This document shows positions 38,576 to 49,919 of a DNA stretch of 64,000 bases, piece by piece. The DNA lies in assembly GCA_025617745.1 (NCBI GenBank), contig CM046873.1, positions 25,341,547-25,405,546 on the forward strand, in the 5' to 3' direction. The notes under the pieces were generated by a model. That model did no database searches, was not told where the DNA came from, and saw only the letters and a program-made list of their open reading frames with translations. Numbering within the stretch: the first letter of the stretch is position 1; each line of letters begins with the position of its first letter. A program made the translations under genes and the position numbers. This DNA comes from Heliocidaris erythrogramma. Lineage: Eukaryota > Echinodermata > Echinoidea > Camarodonta > Echinometridae.

Positions 38576-38911
38576 ATCAGCCTTTCCCAATTGCTTTCTT
38601 TTACAATTCAATCTCATGACAAGAACTCAACTTTATATTTAAGCGCTCTCTGTTGATATTCATGACCTCAAATCGTGAGACGAATTTCATGCTCATGATC
38701 TGGGGATCGAAATATAAGATTATAAAATTTATTAGACATATCGGACAAGTTTTTGGGACACAGAACCTTGCCCGTCAGGTTCATTCATGTGTGGCAGGGT
38801 CGTTTCATTCTCTTGAGTGATCAATAGTGAGCTTTTGAATGTGTGGACTGCTTTGGCATACTGCGCTTTGTGCAAGAACGGCTCACCCGTCCACTGGCTT
38901 CGCCCTCGTCC

Positions 38912-38960
38912 CCTACACAACAAGAACGCTGTTTTAAACAACGTTGTTTACTTAAATTAC
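38912..38960. other. Stub of the transposon-like insertion in unit B
   Basis: CTACACAACAAGAACGCTG, then TTTAAACAACGTTGTTTA, matches the left terminal and subterminal sequence of the unit A insertion. The sequence then joins AATTACTTGCACTGTTTGG, which in unit A lies beyond the insertion near 32188. This fits insertion before the duplication and a later deletion of about 1.5 kb in unit B. Confidence 0.7.
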
Positions 38961-39073
38961 TTGCACTGTTTGGATTGCGTTCCAATTTTACCACGTAGAG
39001 GTCTACATTCTGTGGTTGTGGCTGTTTTCTCATTGGGCAGGAGGAACAGATAAACTGTCTATAACCGGTCACG

Positions 39074-41624
39074 ATGGCAGAAAATGATGAGGGTCGCGTT
39101 CGGATCTTCTTGTGGTACGTACCTAGAACAGTCTCAGTGGCCTTTCTGAAATGTTTGAGCGCCATAGAGGATACGGAAATTTGGTTCGAGGCTTTCTCCT
39201 ACTGCGGGATGACCAGGCGAGTGTATCAGGAGACTTACGGCAGGGATTTACCAATGGAGTACAAGGACAACGAAGACGAGGCGCAAAAGGGTGCGACACT
39301 TTTTGAGGGCATTACGCGATCAAAAATAGAGCCTGATCGGATTATGTAAGTATGACAAGGATACTGTCTTAGTCGTTACCTTAGTTTGATTTTGATTTTG
39401 TTCGGTTTATGTTACCTGAATGCTAAGAAAGCATTGTGTGCGTGTAGGTAAGCAATCATGGGACCGATGGCTTTAAAGGGGAAGTCCACCCTGGAATTTA
39501 GTTTATTTAAATAAAAGTGGAAAATGAGAGAAACAGATCAGTGAAAATCCGATAAGAATTGAGACAGTTTGAAGTTGTAATCAAACCCAAAGTTGCAACT
39601 ACATGACTTGTCTTGCGAGCTCCTCTCCCATTCGCTGACTACAGAAAAAATTCAAAAATTTTCATTTTCTTAGTTGTAGATGATGAATTACATTGGTTTC
39701 ATACAGGTCTTGTATAAAACATATGTGAAATTAGTATATCAACGGTGCGTGTATGATTGAATATTTTCTCTAGAGAAAATGAAAGTTTATGATTTTTTTC
39801 ATCACAGGACAAATGAGAGATGATTTCGCTAGAAACGCACGGAGTTGCCAATTTGCGTTTGATTCCAGCTTTAATATTTCATAACTGTCTTAATTCTCAT
39901 CGGATTTTTCTCAAAATTCCATTAATCTTTTTTTTTCTGCTTCTTTTAAAGCTAACTTGATATCAGAGTGGATGTTCCCTTTAAGTCCTCTCCGAGGGAT
40001 TTGGGAATGAGGATTAAGGCCTACCAAAGTTCACTAGCGGATCCACTTGGTTTCGAACCCGGGTCTTGAACATTTTAGCATAAATCAAGCATTCTAAATA
40101 TGATTATAATTATATGCTACCATATAAATTATCAGAAAAATTGCAGATTTTTAAAAAGGTATTACCTTATTTCAACATTAAACAATAGTAAACAAATGAG
40201 AAACCAAAAAATAATGGACAAAAATGAAATTCAAATGTAATTTTCAATAATTCTTAGGCATAAAGTTGGGTAAAGCAATCTTTGGTATAAGAAATGGTAA
40301 TAAATTCCAAACAAGTTATGTGCACAATATTTTGTGAAATAATAGATGGTTAATGAAGTGGAGACATTTGAAAAGTAAACATCGATCACATTTTGGTAAA
40401 ATTTTGAAGAGAGCTAAAACCCTTGGCACAGTTAAGAGTTAATATCCTGTAATGATTAAATGACTTTGTTGAATAGATATGTTAATAGAAATATTGTTAA
40501 ACATGAAACTTGTTATAGTTGTCCTTAACAATGTGAATTAATTCCTTAATCAATTTGAATGACAATAAGTATATGGATTCTATAAGATATTCACACATGT
40601 TAGTGTTTAAGTATGAACATTGATTTTTTTTTGGCGTTAAATTTTAATCGCAAAAAGGCAGAATGGGGAAAAAAGGCTGGTGCAAAGAAGAATAATTGTA
40701 AACAAATTTTTAGGCATTTTACTCCCAGTGTTAAAGATCGTATGCTCGATCTGTAATGACAACACTAATTGTATTTTTCATTGCCAAGTTAAAGTACTTT
40801 GACGAAAATCCATTATCCGTTTTCAAATAAAAGCAAGCAGCTGTGTTAACATAAAGGAATATCATTTTTTTAAAGAATTGTTATCCAAGAGCATGTGGAG
40901 AGTACAATGTTACTTATTAAGAATACGTGTCATTAATGCGGTGGCTAGTTTTATTTTATTTTTTTCTCTTTAATGTAGGTATGGCAACCTGAAACAGAGA
41001 TTCGAGGCATCCACGAGGAAGTACATAATTGTGAAAGATATGTACATTGCATTTCCTGACGAGAAAACCAGACAGTACATGCCAGCAGGCTGCAGACATG
41101 TCTTTCTCATCCGAGATCCGTACCGGGTATTCCGCTCCTACAGGACAGCCATCTACGGACAACTTACGAGCGTAGGGTTCCGGTCGGGCGACCCTCTTGA
41201 CGAGGAAGCATTCGACCTGCGTAAAGACGACCCTTCAATCGATCCGAATAAGATGTTCACTGGTAACTACGAGGTTTGGAAATATATCAGAGAAAACGTG
41301 GATCCCAATGCGATCATCCTAAACACAGACGACCTTCTGGCCAATCCGGCTGGCGTCTTGTCGAAGTTCTGCCAAAAGACTGGTCTACCGTATTCCGATT
41401 CGCTCCTTCAGTGGGATGCATCTCCAGAGGTAGTCAAGTCGTGGAAAGCAGCAGGGGACAACGTTGTAATGGATGTGAAGGCTTTCTATAAGACAGCGAT
41501 CCATTCCAGCACGTTTCTACCGTCCAGTCCTTTGATACCACGGGAAAAGTTGACAGCAGATGTCAAACATCTAGCCGATGAGGCCATGCCATACTTTCAG
41601 GAAATGAATAGTTTCAAGATATGA
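39074..41624 (+). CDS. Sulfotransferase-like P-loop protein, copy B (two exons)
   Basis: Exon 1 spans 39074-39345 and exon 2 spans 40979-41624, giving 305 residues. Splice sites match copy A (GTAAGT and TTTAATGTAG), and the split junction codon now encodes Met instead of Val. One codon is inserted near the N terminus (residue 5, Asp). The putative cofactor motifs VPRTVSVAF and RDPYRVFRSY are unchanged. By hand comparison there are 14 replacements against copy A, including F/Y, K/R, G/D, N/Y, K/T, T/P, I/N and T/K. No stop or frameshift is present, so the gene appears intact. Its upstream region and polyadenylation signal differ from copy A, so expression may differ. The substrate is unknown. 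Confidence 0.9.
39472..39984. mobile_element. Intronic MITE, GGGGAAGTCCACC family, copy 2
   Basis: This is the unit B counterpart of 32691-33193 in the same intron position, with the same ends. Small indels separate it from the unit A copy, so it was present before the tandem duplication. Confidence 0.85.
39990..40075 (-). repeat. SINE-like tail with B-box-like phrase (unit B intron)
   Basis: This duplicates 33200-33285, with the same GGGTTCGAAACC phrase on the minus strand next to the MITE. The same caution applies: no A-box is visible. Confidence 0.35.
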
Positions 41625-42399
41625 AGATCACCAGGGGACCACTATCATTATAAATGGCCGGACATGAACTGTCAGGATTACCTTTTCAACACACGGCGTC
41701 AACAGTTAATGAAAAGTTCATGATGTAACGAAGCAAAATATATATTTCACAACTGTTAATAACCCTCATGCTTTGAACAAATCAGCACTCGGGTCACACA
41801 GCAAAACTATTCGTAAGTTTCAGAAACAACTGGAGAACTAGAAGTGGAAAACGAAAGAAAATAGATGATACTACAGTAACATGTAGTATCACAGTATTTT
41901 AGTATCACAATTTGACAGTCATTAGCATTTTGATATTAATCAATTTGCAGTTTGCAATACTTTGCACTTGCTTGATAATCATAGAATCATCTTCATTTTC
42001 ATCACCCATCTAATTACAAAGCTCATCCCTCGGAGATAAATTACACTTATGAAAAAACTTCATTCTAAACACGTAACGTCCTCTAAAGGAGATTCACCTT
42101 TTTCCAATTTCAGAAATAACTATTTTCAACCTGTAAGATTCCCGAACTGGGAATATTTTTAATATAACGGGTATTCATGAAGAGAGATAGGTAGTATGAA
42201 CACAACTATCAAACTTAGGAATTACAAGCCACAACATAATTGCTTATGATTAACACTGATCACATCCAATCAATTCTGGATTAGTGCAAAGGCCATGATT
42301 GGTAATCATTTTTAAGATTGTGCAAATTATTACTATGAAAATACGAAGAGAAAACTCGTGAGGACACAGCCATAAGACTGAGATGAACGGAAAAAAAAA

Positions 42400-43380
42400 C
42401 TAATTAAGCGAAACTTGCAACAAAACAACAACAACCAAAGCAAATGGTTCCTGCCGTTCATACAAAACATGACGATTTCTTTAAAGTAGGGCCTTTTTAT
42501 CAAAATTTCAAACCCATTTTTCATAAGAAAGATGTGTTCACGCTGTACATTTATATATACTGGGCTCTTTCAATAGTTTTGTACATGAACTATTAGGGAA
42601 AGTAATCAATTTAATATACTAAATATTCTCAGTCACTATAGGAAATGTAGCCATTGATATGTAAACTTTAATCACAAGAACTGGTTACTTAAGGAACGGT
42701 GATTCTTGAATACTATATACCATGTGAAATATAATTGAAAAGGAGGTTTTTTTTCTGTTTAGTCATTTAGTCATTTCTGTTTAATGAGAGTATCATTGTC
42801 TTTGTATTTTTTTTTGGTAATGGGAGTTTATAATGGAAATATAATATCATAACGGACGTATTGTAATATATAATTTTGTATTTGCAATGAATATATACAT
42901 TCAACTATATTGCTCAAGAAAACATTACCATGATTGTCATACATATTGAAAATTTGGGACTGGTAAGTAAAAAACAAAAAAAAAGTAATAAATTAAACGA
43001 AACTTGCAACAACAACAACAAAAAACAACCTAAAACAAAACAAAATGGTTCCTGCAGTTCATACAAAACATGACGATTTCTTTAAAGTAGGACCTTTTTC
43101 TCAAAATTTCAAACCCATTCTTTATAAGAAAGATGTGTTCATGCTGTAGATTTACATATACCGGGCTCTTTCAATAGTTTTGTACATGAACTCTTTGTAT
43201 TATTTTTTTTTAATGGGAGTTTATAATGGAAATATAATATAACGTACGTATTGTAATATATATATAATTTTGTATTTGCAATGAATATATACATTGAATT
43301 ATATTGCTCAAGAAAACATTACCATGATTGTAATACATATTGAAAATTTGGGACGGGTCGTTAGTAATAAAAAGTCATCT
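42400..43380 (+). repeat. Internal direct duplication in unit B 3' flank
   Basis: This is the counterpart of 35507-36500, with two series of the same phrases at about 42400-42975 and about 42998-43370. Confidence 0.85.
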
Positions 43381-44945
43381 ATAACAAACTGATCATCTTC
43401 TTTGTCTTTTCGATTGCATTACGTTAACGTTAATGATTTGGCTTGTTGTAGCTTGTTAAGACTGGCTACGATTACATATTTTCCGAGATTACATAGTTTC
43501 CTAGTTTCTCAAAATTTTATAACAACTTATTAAGGCAAGTACAGTCAATTGTCCCTTTCGTGGTAGCGGCTGCATGTCCTTTTGTTCCAACATGAGACCA
43601 CGAATGCTTTGAACTGTTGATGTCTTCCCTACCAAATGTTAAAATTACCTCTGTCCAAACTACATTTTCCTTTTTTGGGCCAAGCAGAATCTTCGGGGAG
43701 GGGGGGGGGGGGGGGGGCGATCACGATTTACAGCTGCTGAGACAACGACCGTTCACATTCACTAGAATACATGCAACTGTTTTTGTTTTGTTCTGTGGGT
43801 ATGTTTTGTTTTGTTTTTGTTTTTGTTTGTTTGTTTGTTTGTTTGTTTGTTTTTTTTTTTTTGGGGGGGGGGGGGTATTCCTTTCCTTACACTTTTACAT
43901 GACTTATGTAATCAAAGAACAAACAAACCAACGAACAGACATAGTATACACCAAAAGATCATTTTAGTATTAAAACATCTAGTTCAACACCTCATTAACC
44001 TTCCCTTAAAAGGCATTTGAATTGATATTTCCTCCGGGAAACGAACCCAATGGATAGTCATGTACAAGGGCTGTCTGATATCATACAAAACTCCATCAAG
44101 GGGCGTCAATTATGGGGTGGCAGGGGGCAGCCCCCGATAAAATATTGGGAGGGCAAACATATCGTTTTGCCCCCAATAAATCCAGAGGTGTAATATAAAA
44201 TAAGGAAAAATTATGCAAAACTCTGGAAATGAAACCTTCCAAGCAATTAAATACAAAAGGTATTCCACGATCAGACTTTAATTTCGCCGCGTGCTCCGCG
44301 CGCAAATTCTCTAATTGTCCCTGCTTCATGTAACCGTGGAGAAGCTTGTAATATAGAGGCGTTTACAAACATAAGGGTACTAGTAGGTTGTCTTGTCTCC
44401 CCCCCCCCCCCCCAATCCGAAAAAGAAGGATCGAATCCCCTAGTTATTTAGGGTTATTATCTCTGCCCCAAAACCTCATCTCCTGGCATTCAATATTTCT
44501 GTCTTGGAGTACTCCCTGAAATGTGTATCATTGACTTTCGTTTCAGGATTTTAAAAAATTCCCCCCCCACCCCCTAAAGAAAAAAAGCAAAAAAAAAAAA
44601 AGCAGGGGTGCCAAAACACACTGGAAATATCGAAATCGAAAAAACCATACAGTGGAGAGAAAAATCAACGCATTAGGGATCACTTTGTTTTAGATATGGA
44701 TTCACTCCAAGTAGGTGTCTTGAATCACTCATTTGAGAGTGGATTCCCCTTTGTTGAACGGGGATTTTCACTCCATAACGAAGCAAGCCCTAAAATTACT
44801 CCTAAAAGATTGGATTTCGAACCCTGCACTCAAGGAGAGTACCTTCCTCTGGAAACCTTAACATAATGCTTTATACCTCATGCTGCTTGACAGTCAAGAT
44901 TATTAGGCCCATCTGCAAATGAGTGATCTCTCAAACAATATTTGT
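43380..44945. other. Unit B distal flank, homopolymer-rich, no gene
   Basis: The stretch contains G18 at 43700-43717, which is absent at the matching place in unit A. It also has a TTTG/T12-G13 tract ending at 43875, C15 at 44399-44413 and the duplicated dispersed-repeat-like block at about 44100-44340. No exon is supported. Confidence 0.6.
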
Positions 44946-45423
44946 GACGTCGCTTGCATGGTAATTGGTGCATCATCGGAGTGAGAATAAGTTGAAGGTG
45001 GTGCATGCGCTGGGCCGGGTGTGAAAGCTAATTTTCCTGTAAATGTCACGGCCCTACACACGCCCGATTTCCCAAATGGGGGAGAAATTAGACACATTTC
45101 TGCTTTTAATTATCATTTGAAAATCCCTGGCGTGAGCTAATGCAGTGTATATATTTAGAAAGAAGACGTCGTGTTCGTTACATTAAACATAATGACCTAT
45201 AAAAATAGCGATATCCAGAGTTCAGTAAGGGTGGCTAATAGTCGCACCAATAACATATTTTGCTCAAATATTTTAATCCATTAATTCTGATTTCCTATAG
45301 TCTGTGTTGAAAAGAAGTTACAATTTCTGCAAATGGGCACGTAAATATATTTATAGGTCTATGCTGAAACCAATGTAAAAGAGAAAAAACACCCCCCCCC
45401 AAAAAAAAAAAAAAAATAAAAAA

Positions 45424-45458
<35 letters not shown>

Positions 45459-45872
45459 AAAAAAAAAATAAAAAAAAAATAATAAAATTAAAATAAAATT
45501 AAATAAAATTTATAAAAATAAAAAAATAAATCTCACACACTAACACTTGGCGTTAACAATAAGAAGATCTCTTGTTTAATACTCGGGATTCTCATTTCAT
45601 ATTGGAAATTTATTAGTCAAATATCACTTCAAAATAATTTTAAAAAATAATTTAAAAAAGCATGAGGTCATACTCTTAAAATGTCTATCTATGAAAACGG
45701 CGGGACGGGCCAACTGATAATTTTCATATTATGGTGTATTTTTTATTTTGATAAATCTTATGATTTATCATATCCTCCCAGATTTTTTATATTTCCAGGC
45801 CTACTCGTATGGAACCATGTTCATTTCTTCACAACGCATTCTCGTTTCCATTTTTTTTCTCAAGAATTACAA
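44946..45872. other. Non-coding stretch with A-rich simple repeat
   Basis: C9-A16 at 45392-45416 leads into an (AAAT)n-like A-rich block to about 45530. Nothing gene-like is seen. Confidence 0.6.
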
Positions 45873-46380
45873 TTTAAAGGGGAAGTCGACCCTAATTACA
45901 AGTTTGTTTTAAAAGATCGATGAAGGTTTGAGCAAAAAATACAATATTTTTGAAAGAGTAATCAATCAAATACGAATTTGCAACTCCGTGACGTATCTTG
46001 CGAGTTCCTCTCCCTTTTGCTCACCACAGAAAATGTCATAAATCTTCATTTTCTATTTTTTGATGAAGGAATAAATTTGTTTCATACCGCTTTTGTGTAG
46101 TAACATTATGAGCAACACTTATATCTAAGGTGAATGTGTGATTCAAATACTCTCCTAAGAGAAAATGGAAAATGGAGTTTTGGGGTACAGGGTAAATGGG
46201 AGAGGAGCTCGTAAGATAAGTCACATAGTTGCCAATTTGTGCTTGATAGATTACATCTTTAAAAATATATAACTTCCTTATTTCTTATTGTATTTTGATC
46301 ACACCTTCATTGATCTGTTTCTTTAATTCTCCTGTCACATTTTAAAACCAACTTGTAAGCAGGGTGGACTTTCCCTTTAA
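45873..46380. mobile_element. MITE, GGGGAAGTCCACC family, copy 3
   Basis: It begins TTTAAAGGGGAAGTCGACCC and ends GGGTGGACTTTCCCTTTAA. The interior has CTTGCGAGTTCCTCTCCC and the inverted phrase GGGAGAGGAGCTCGTAAGAT, so long inner parts are palindromic. It is about 508 bp and unlinked to the duplicated gene. The matching ends and related interior support a family assignment with the intronic copies. Confidence 0.85.
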
Positions 46381-46509
46381 TGACATAACCCTTTTGGACA
46401 AAGTTATTGTCATTTTTAAGGTGTGACCTTATCCTCAAAACTTTCCATCATATTGTTTCAGATAGATCGCAATGGTTGGCATCATGGAATACGTCATCGC
46501 TTGGTCATG

Positions 46510-46630
46510 CCCCAGTCACACCAACGAGACCGACAGCAGACCGAGCAAAATGTTACTACATTACCACGAATGGCCGAGAATCCATCGGTTTGGAGTCAGC
46601 GTGGAGTCGGTTTAGCGGTGTGACTGAGGT
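46510..46630. mobile_element. Short MITE-like element with CAGTCACACC ends
   Basis: CCCCAGTCACACCAACGAG at the left and GGTGTGACTGAGG at the right form inverted ends of roughly 13-20 bp around about 120 bp. Overlapping open frames cover this stretch but give no known motif. A single copy in the window keeps confidence modest. Confidence 0.4.
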
Positions 46631-47405
46631 ATCAATGGAAAATATATGGGACGCCACTATGTCAGCCTAATTGATGAACAACTAATAGCTGTAATGAGTT
46701 AAGTGGTGTCCACATAATGCGCCAGGGTCAGGCATCTTTTAAAGGATTTGGTTACATTGCTAAATTTGCTATCAGTAGGAATCAACAGCAACCAGGATAA
46801 AAACGACCAAAAAGTTTTTGTTTAATTTTGCACGAAGCCACTCTTGAAGTCAAAAAAACAACAACAAGATTTTTCATATGATGTGTTAAAGAGACACATA
46901 AAAAGTAGAAGAGGAAGAAAATGAAAAATCACCAGCAAGTGCAATTCCCGATACATCGAGATGCACTATTAGATAGAAATGCTTGCAGTTCGTTAGTTAT
47001 GGTACAAATGACCCTGAAATGACCCCAATTTGTACGCGCACGCGCATCTATTTTGTGGACGCGCTACTTGTTTACCATGTAATATCATACTGATGCTCGC
47101 ATTGTGGTGCGTACAAAACGACAGCGTCAATTGTACTCGGTACAAAATGACCTACATGCGCAAATGGTAATTACGAACTGGCTTATTGAGGGAAACAGAA
47201 GATATTTAAAAGAGGTTACCAATGGGACACTAACGTCTTTGCTGCGTCAACAAGAGGAACCCCCTAATAAGAGATATGAGAGGTGTTAAATCGAGTGGAA
47301 TGGTCCAGTTGGTAGGGAATACGATAGTTGTGCATGGGTCCAAGTCAAGAATTTCCTTGTAAGATATTAAATCTAAATTTGCCACTACGGACGCAGGAGG
47401 AGAAC
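46631..47405. other. Non-coding stretch, nothing recognised
   Basis: There is a CpG-containing patch at about 47030-47110 (ACGCGCACGCGCATC) and no supported exon. Confidence 0.5.
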
Positions 47406-47562
47406 AGGGCACTGTTTCATAAATCTTGTTATCTATAGCGATTGCAACATATCTATGATCTATGACAAATTTGTTCTCAGCCAATCAAATGCTCTGATTT
47501 CAGTAGCTTTTAACAGTCATTGTGACTTGTTATTGATAGCAAGTTTTTTGACACAGTGCCCT
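47406..47562 (+). mobile_element. Foldback MITE, GGGCCCTGTTTCATAAA ends, copy 2
   Basis: The left end is AGGGCACTGTTTCATAAATC and the right end is the inverted ACACAGTGCCCT. The core reads CTCAGCCAATCAAATGCT, then ATTTCAGTAGCTTTTAACAG, shared with the elements at 19211, 20604 and 60271. It is about 157 bp and more diverged than the copy at 20604. Confidence 0.8.
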
Positions 47563-48694
47563 GGTGTGATGCCGAAAGGCAGTGTGATTGACTTTGTCAG
47601 ATGTTCTCATGGTGACCATATGGTAAGAATACTCAGCTTTGAATGGAGATGGTGCATATATCGTGAGTGTGAATGAACTTTGTGACCGTTGTAATACACA
47701 ACGGATATCATTACCTCGAAAGCAGAATTATATGTCCAATGCTCCTTCTTCAAAGTTTTCTATCTAATAAAATAAAGAATATCTTTAGAAGATCAAAATA
47801 TAGTTTATAGTTATATTATAGTATATACGACTGTTCCAAACACAGATATCCTAAATTATTGGAATTACATTCTCTTTCCAGCACGTTGAATAAATAAAAA
47901 AGGTGTACATGTACTTTCAAAGTGATATTATTCAGGCGTATACATGGATCATGTGGATAATGAAAAGGTTCTTGCATTCCGTAAACCAAAAAATGGGGGG
48001 AAAAGTATGCGTACGTGTAAAACGTGTAAGGACAACCTATTCATGTTTAGAAGAAAAGTTTGTGATCTAATACTAAACATTTTAGATTGGTACGGTACAG
48101 TCTTATCTTGTCATTTTCTATTCTTCTGATCATCAAGGTTGCGAGATCCTGCCATCCCATCTGAAATACGCTCCGTAGTTAGTGTAAGCGGAACAATTTT
48201 ATAAACTGACCTATTCGTCTGAAAGGTTACGGGTTACTAGATCGAGATTAAAGAATAAAAAAGCTAATTATTTCCTACTTGAAGATAATATAAACATACC
48301 TTGCGTGAAAAAAACAGGCGCGCGTGCAACATGCCCAAGGTGTAAAACATGAGTTAACCTCGGGAATAACGCATAGAAGCATCCGTCTGATAAATCGCTT
48401 TTCGCGTTTTCTCCGTGCCAATTTGTGAAAACTTCTCCATTAATGAACGCGTTTTGACATTTCGAAAGATTCACCATTGAAGGCTGTAAGCATGAATGGT
48501 AAGACACAGGAAGCGCATATTTTGTTTATAACCTTATCCGTTCTCTATTCTAAATGTGTTTACATTGTTTATAGCTGGTAAGAAAAGAGAGTTGCTACAC
48601 CTGTAAGCAAACATCACAGTAGCCTTTTCGTCAAGAGAAAACGGTAATTTGCTATCATTTGCGCGTGCGTCGTTTTTGCTAGTGTAGGCGTTTA
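47563..48694. other. Non-coding stretch, nothing recognised
   Basis: There are no supported exons. Frames up to about 79 codons lack recognisable motifs. Confidence 0.5.
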
Positions 48695-48915
48695 TATATA
48701 ATTGTGAGAAATGTAAATGAGAAAATAATGGTTGCGGCCGAAACCACTGGCCCGTTTCCGTTGTCTTGTGGTTAATGCATTGGCGTTTAAAGCCAATCCC
48801 GGCGGAGACATTTTTCAACCTTTGCAAAAAATTCAAAAGGGAGGATAGCTCTGGGGAACTTTGATTTAGGCTACGCAACCATTATTCTCCCATTTACATT
48901 TCTCACAATTATATC
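48695..48915. mobile_element. MITE-like element with 40-bp terminal inverted repeats
   Basis: The left end, ATAATTGTGAGAAATGTAAA then TGAGAAAATAATGGTTGCG, is mirrored at the right as CGCAACCATTATTCTCCCAT then TTACATTTCTCACAATTAT. One mismatch region is visible. The interior of about 140 bp includes TAATGCATTGGCGTTTAAAG and has no transposase. Only one copy is in the window. Confidence 0.75.
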
Positions 48916-49098
48916 ATTTCCACGAGAGTTGCCAAACCTGTTGTATATGTTATTTCCTATGATGTGATATAGTTCCACGTGTTGGAATAAATGTATAAAG
49001 AACAATAGGCCTATCCTGACAAATATCATGCTTAGTTTCGAACAACAGTTTATTTACAATATCCACAAATTTTCGGAAGCTATCGTGATATATATATA

Positions 49099-49913
49099 CA
49101 CTAAAGGAAAAAAGAAACTTATAAAAGTTCAAGAGATCACCAAATTAAATTCTCTGCATGGAAATGTACCAAATTTGGATATAATGTTGATTCAATGCAT
49201 GGCTTTAAATGACAGTCAATAACAACAAGTTTTCTTCAATGCCACAAAAGAAATGTGCACTGAAACAAAGGACTCTCTAATCCCCAAGTCACAAAGATAA
49301 ACTGCAGTCTTGTACACCATATGCATGTCAATGAATGAAACAAAAGAATTTCAAAAGGGATTTGCACCCCTCGAGCAAGAGGATATTGATGTTCTGCCAT
49401 GGTTCGCCCGTTCACCAGACCTTTCCCCAATTGAACATCTCTGGGAAGAGCTTGGTCGACGTGTGTCAAGGCGTGACAATCAACCCATCAATAGGGAGAC
49501 GCTCATTGCAGCACTGCAAGAGGAATGGAACAATGTTCCCCAGGCTACCATCGCGAATCTGATCGGAAGCATGCGAAGACGGTGTACAGCTTGCCAGCAA
49601 GCTAGAGGTGGACATACTGGCTATTAATCTGTTTGGATATGAACTTGCAAATCCCTTTTGAAATTCTTTTGTTTCATTCATTGACATGCATATGGTGTAC
49701 AAGGCTGCAGTTTGTCTTTGTGACTTGGGGATTAGAGAGTCCTTTGCTTCAGTGCACATTTCTTTTGTGGCATTGAAGAAAACTTTTTGTTATTGACTGT
49801 CATTTAAAGCCATGCATTGAATCAACATTATATCCAAATTTGGTACATTTCCATGCAGAGAATTTAATTTGGTGATCTCTTGAACTTTTATAAGTTTCTT
49901 TTTTCCTTTAGTG
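49099..49913 (+). mobile_element. Internally deleted Tc1-like transposon, copy 2
   Basis: The element is about 815 bp, flanked by TA on both sides, with ends CACTAAAGG and CCTTTAGTG. Terminal inverted repeats of about 268 bp (49099-49366 and 49646-49913) enclose the 3' part of a transposase gene in the plus direction. It is the same structure as 5276-6084 but inverted relative to it, and less decayed. It lacks the DNA-binding region and the first part of the catalytic domain, so it must depend on a full-length relative. Confidence 0.9.
49366..49627 (+). pseudogene. Tc1-like transposase C-terminal fragment
   Basis: The open frame reads APLEQEDIDVLPWFARSPDL, SPIEHLWEELGRRVSRRDNQ and NLIGSMRRRCTACQQARGGH, then TGY and a stop. 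The order and motifs (ARSPDLSPIEHLW, SMRRRC, GGHT) are those of the C terminus of Tc1 transposases and include the third catalytic acidic residue (Glu in PIEHLW). The ORF continues upstream into the inverted repeat, but that part is not transposase. About 85 of the usual 340 or so residues remain, with no internal stop. Confidence 0.9.
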
Positions 49914-49919
49914 TATATA

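Larger units (their letters stand above)
38122..44945 (+). repeat. Tandem duplication unit B (6.8 kb)
   Basis: This is a direct repeat of 29767-38119, with the same start phrase (ATATGAATCCAATGTACATTG) and the same end. It lacks most of the upstream insertion present in unit A. It has small private insertions near 40695-40765, 42115-42195 and 44833-44898. The join between units at 38119-38122 is clean, with no transposon ends. Confidence 0.95.

Noticed and set aside
48770-48840. tRNA-like phrase TAATGCATTGGCGTTTAAAG then CCAATCCCGG
   Set aside because: No B-box consensus and no cloverleaf; it lies inside an element with clear 40-bp inverted ends.
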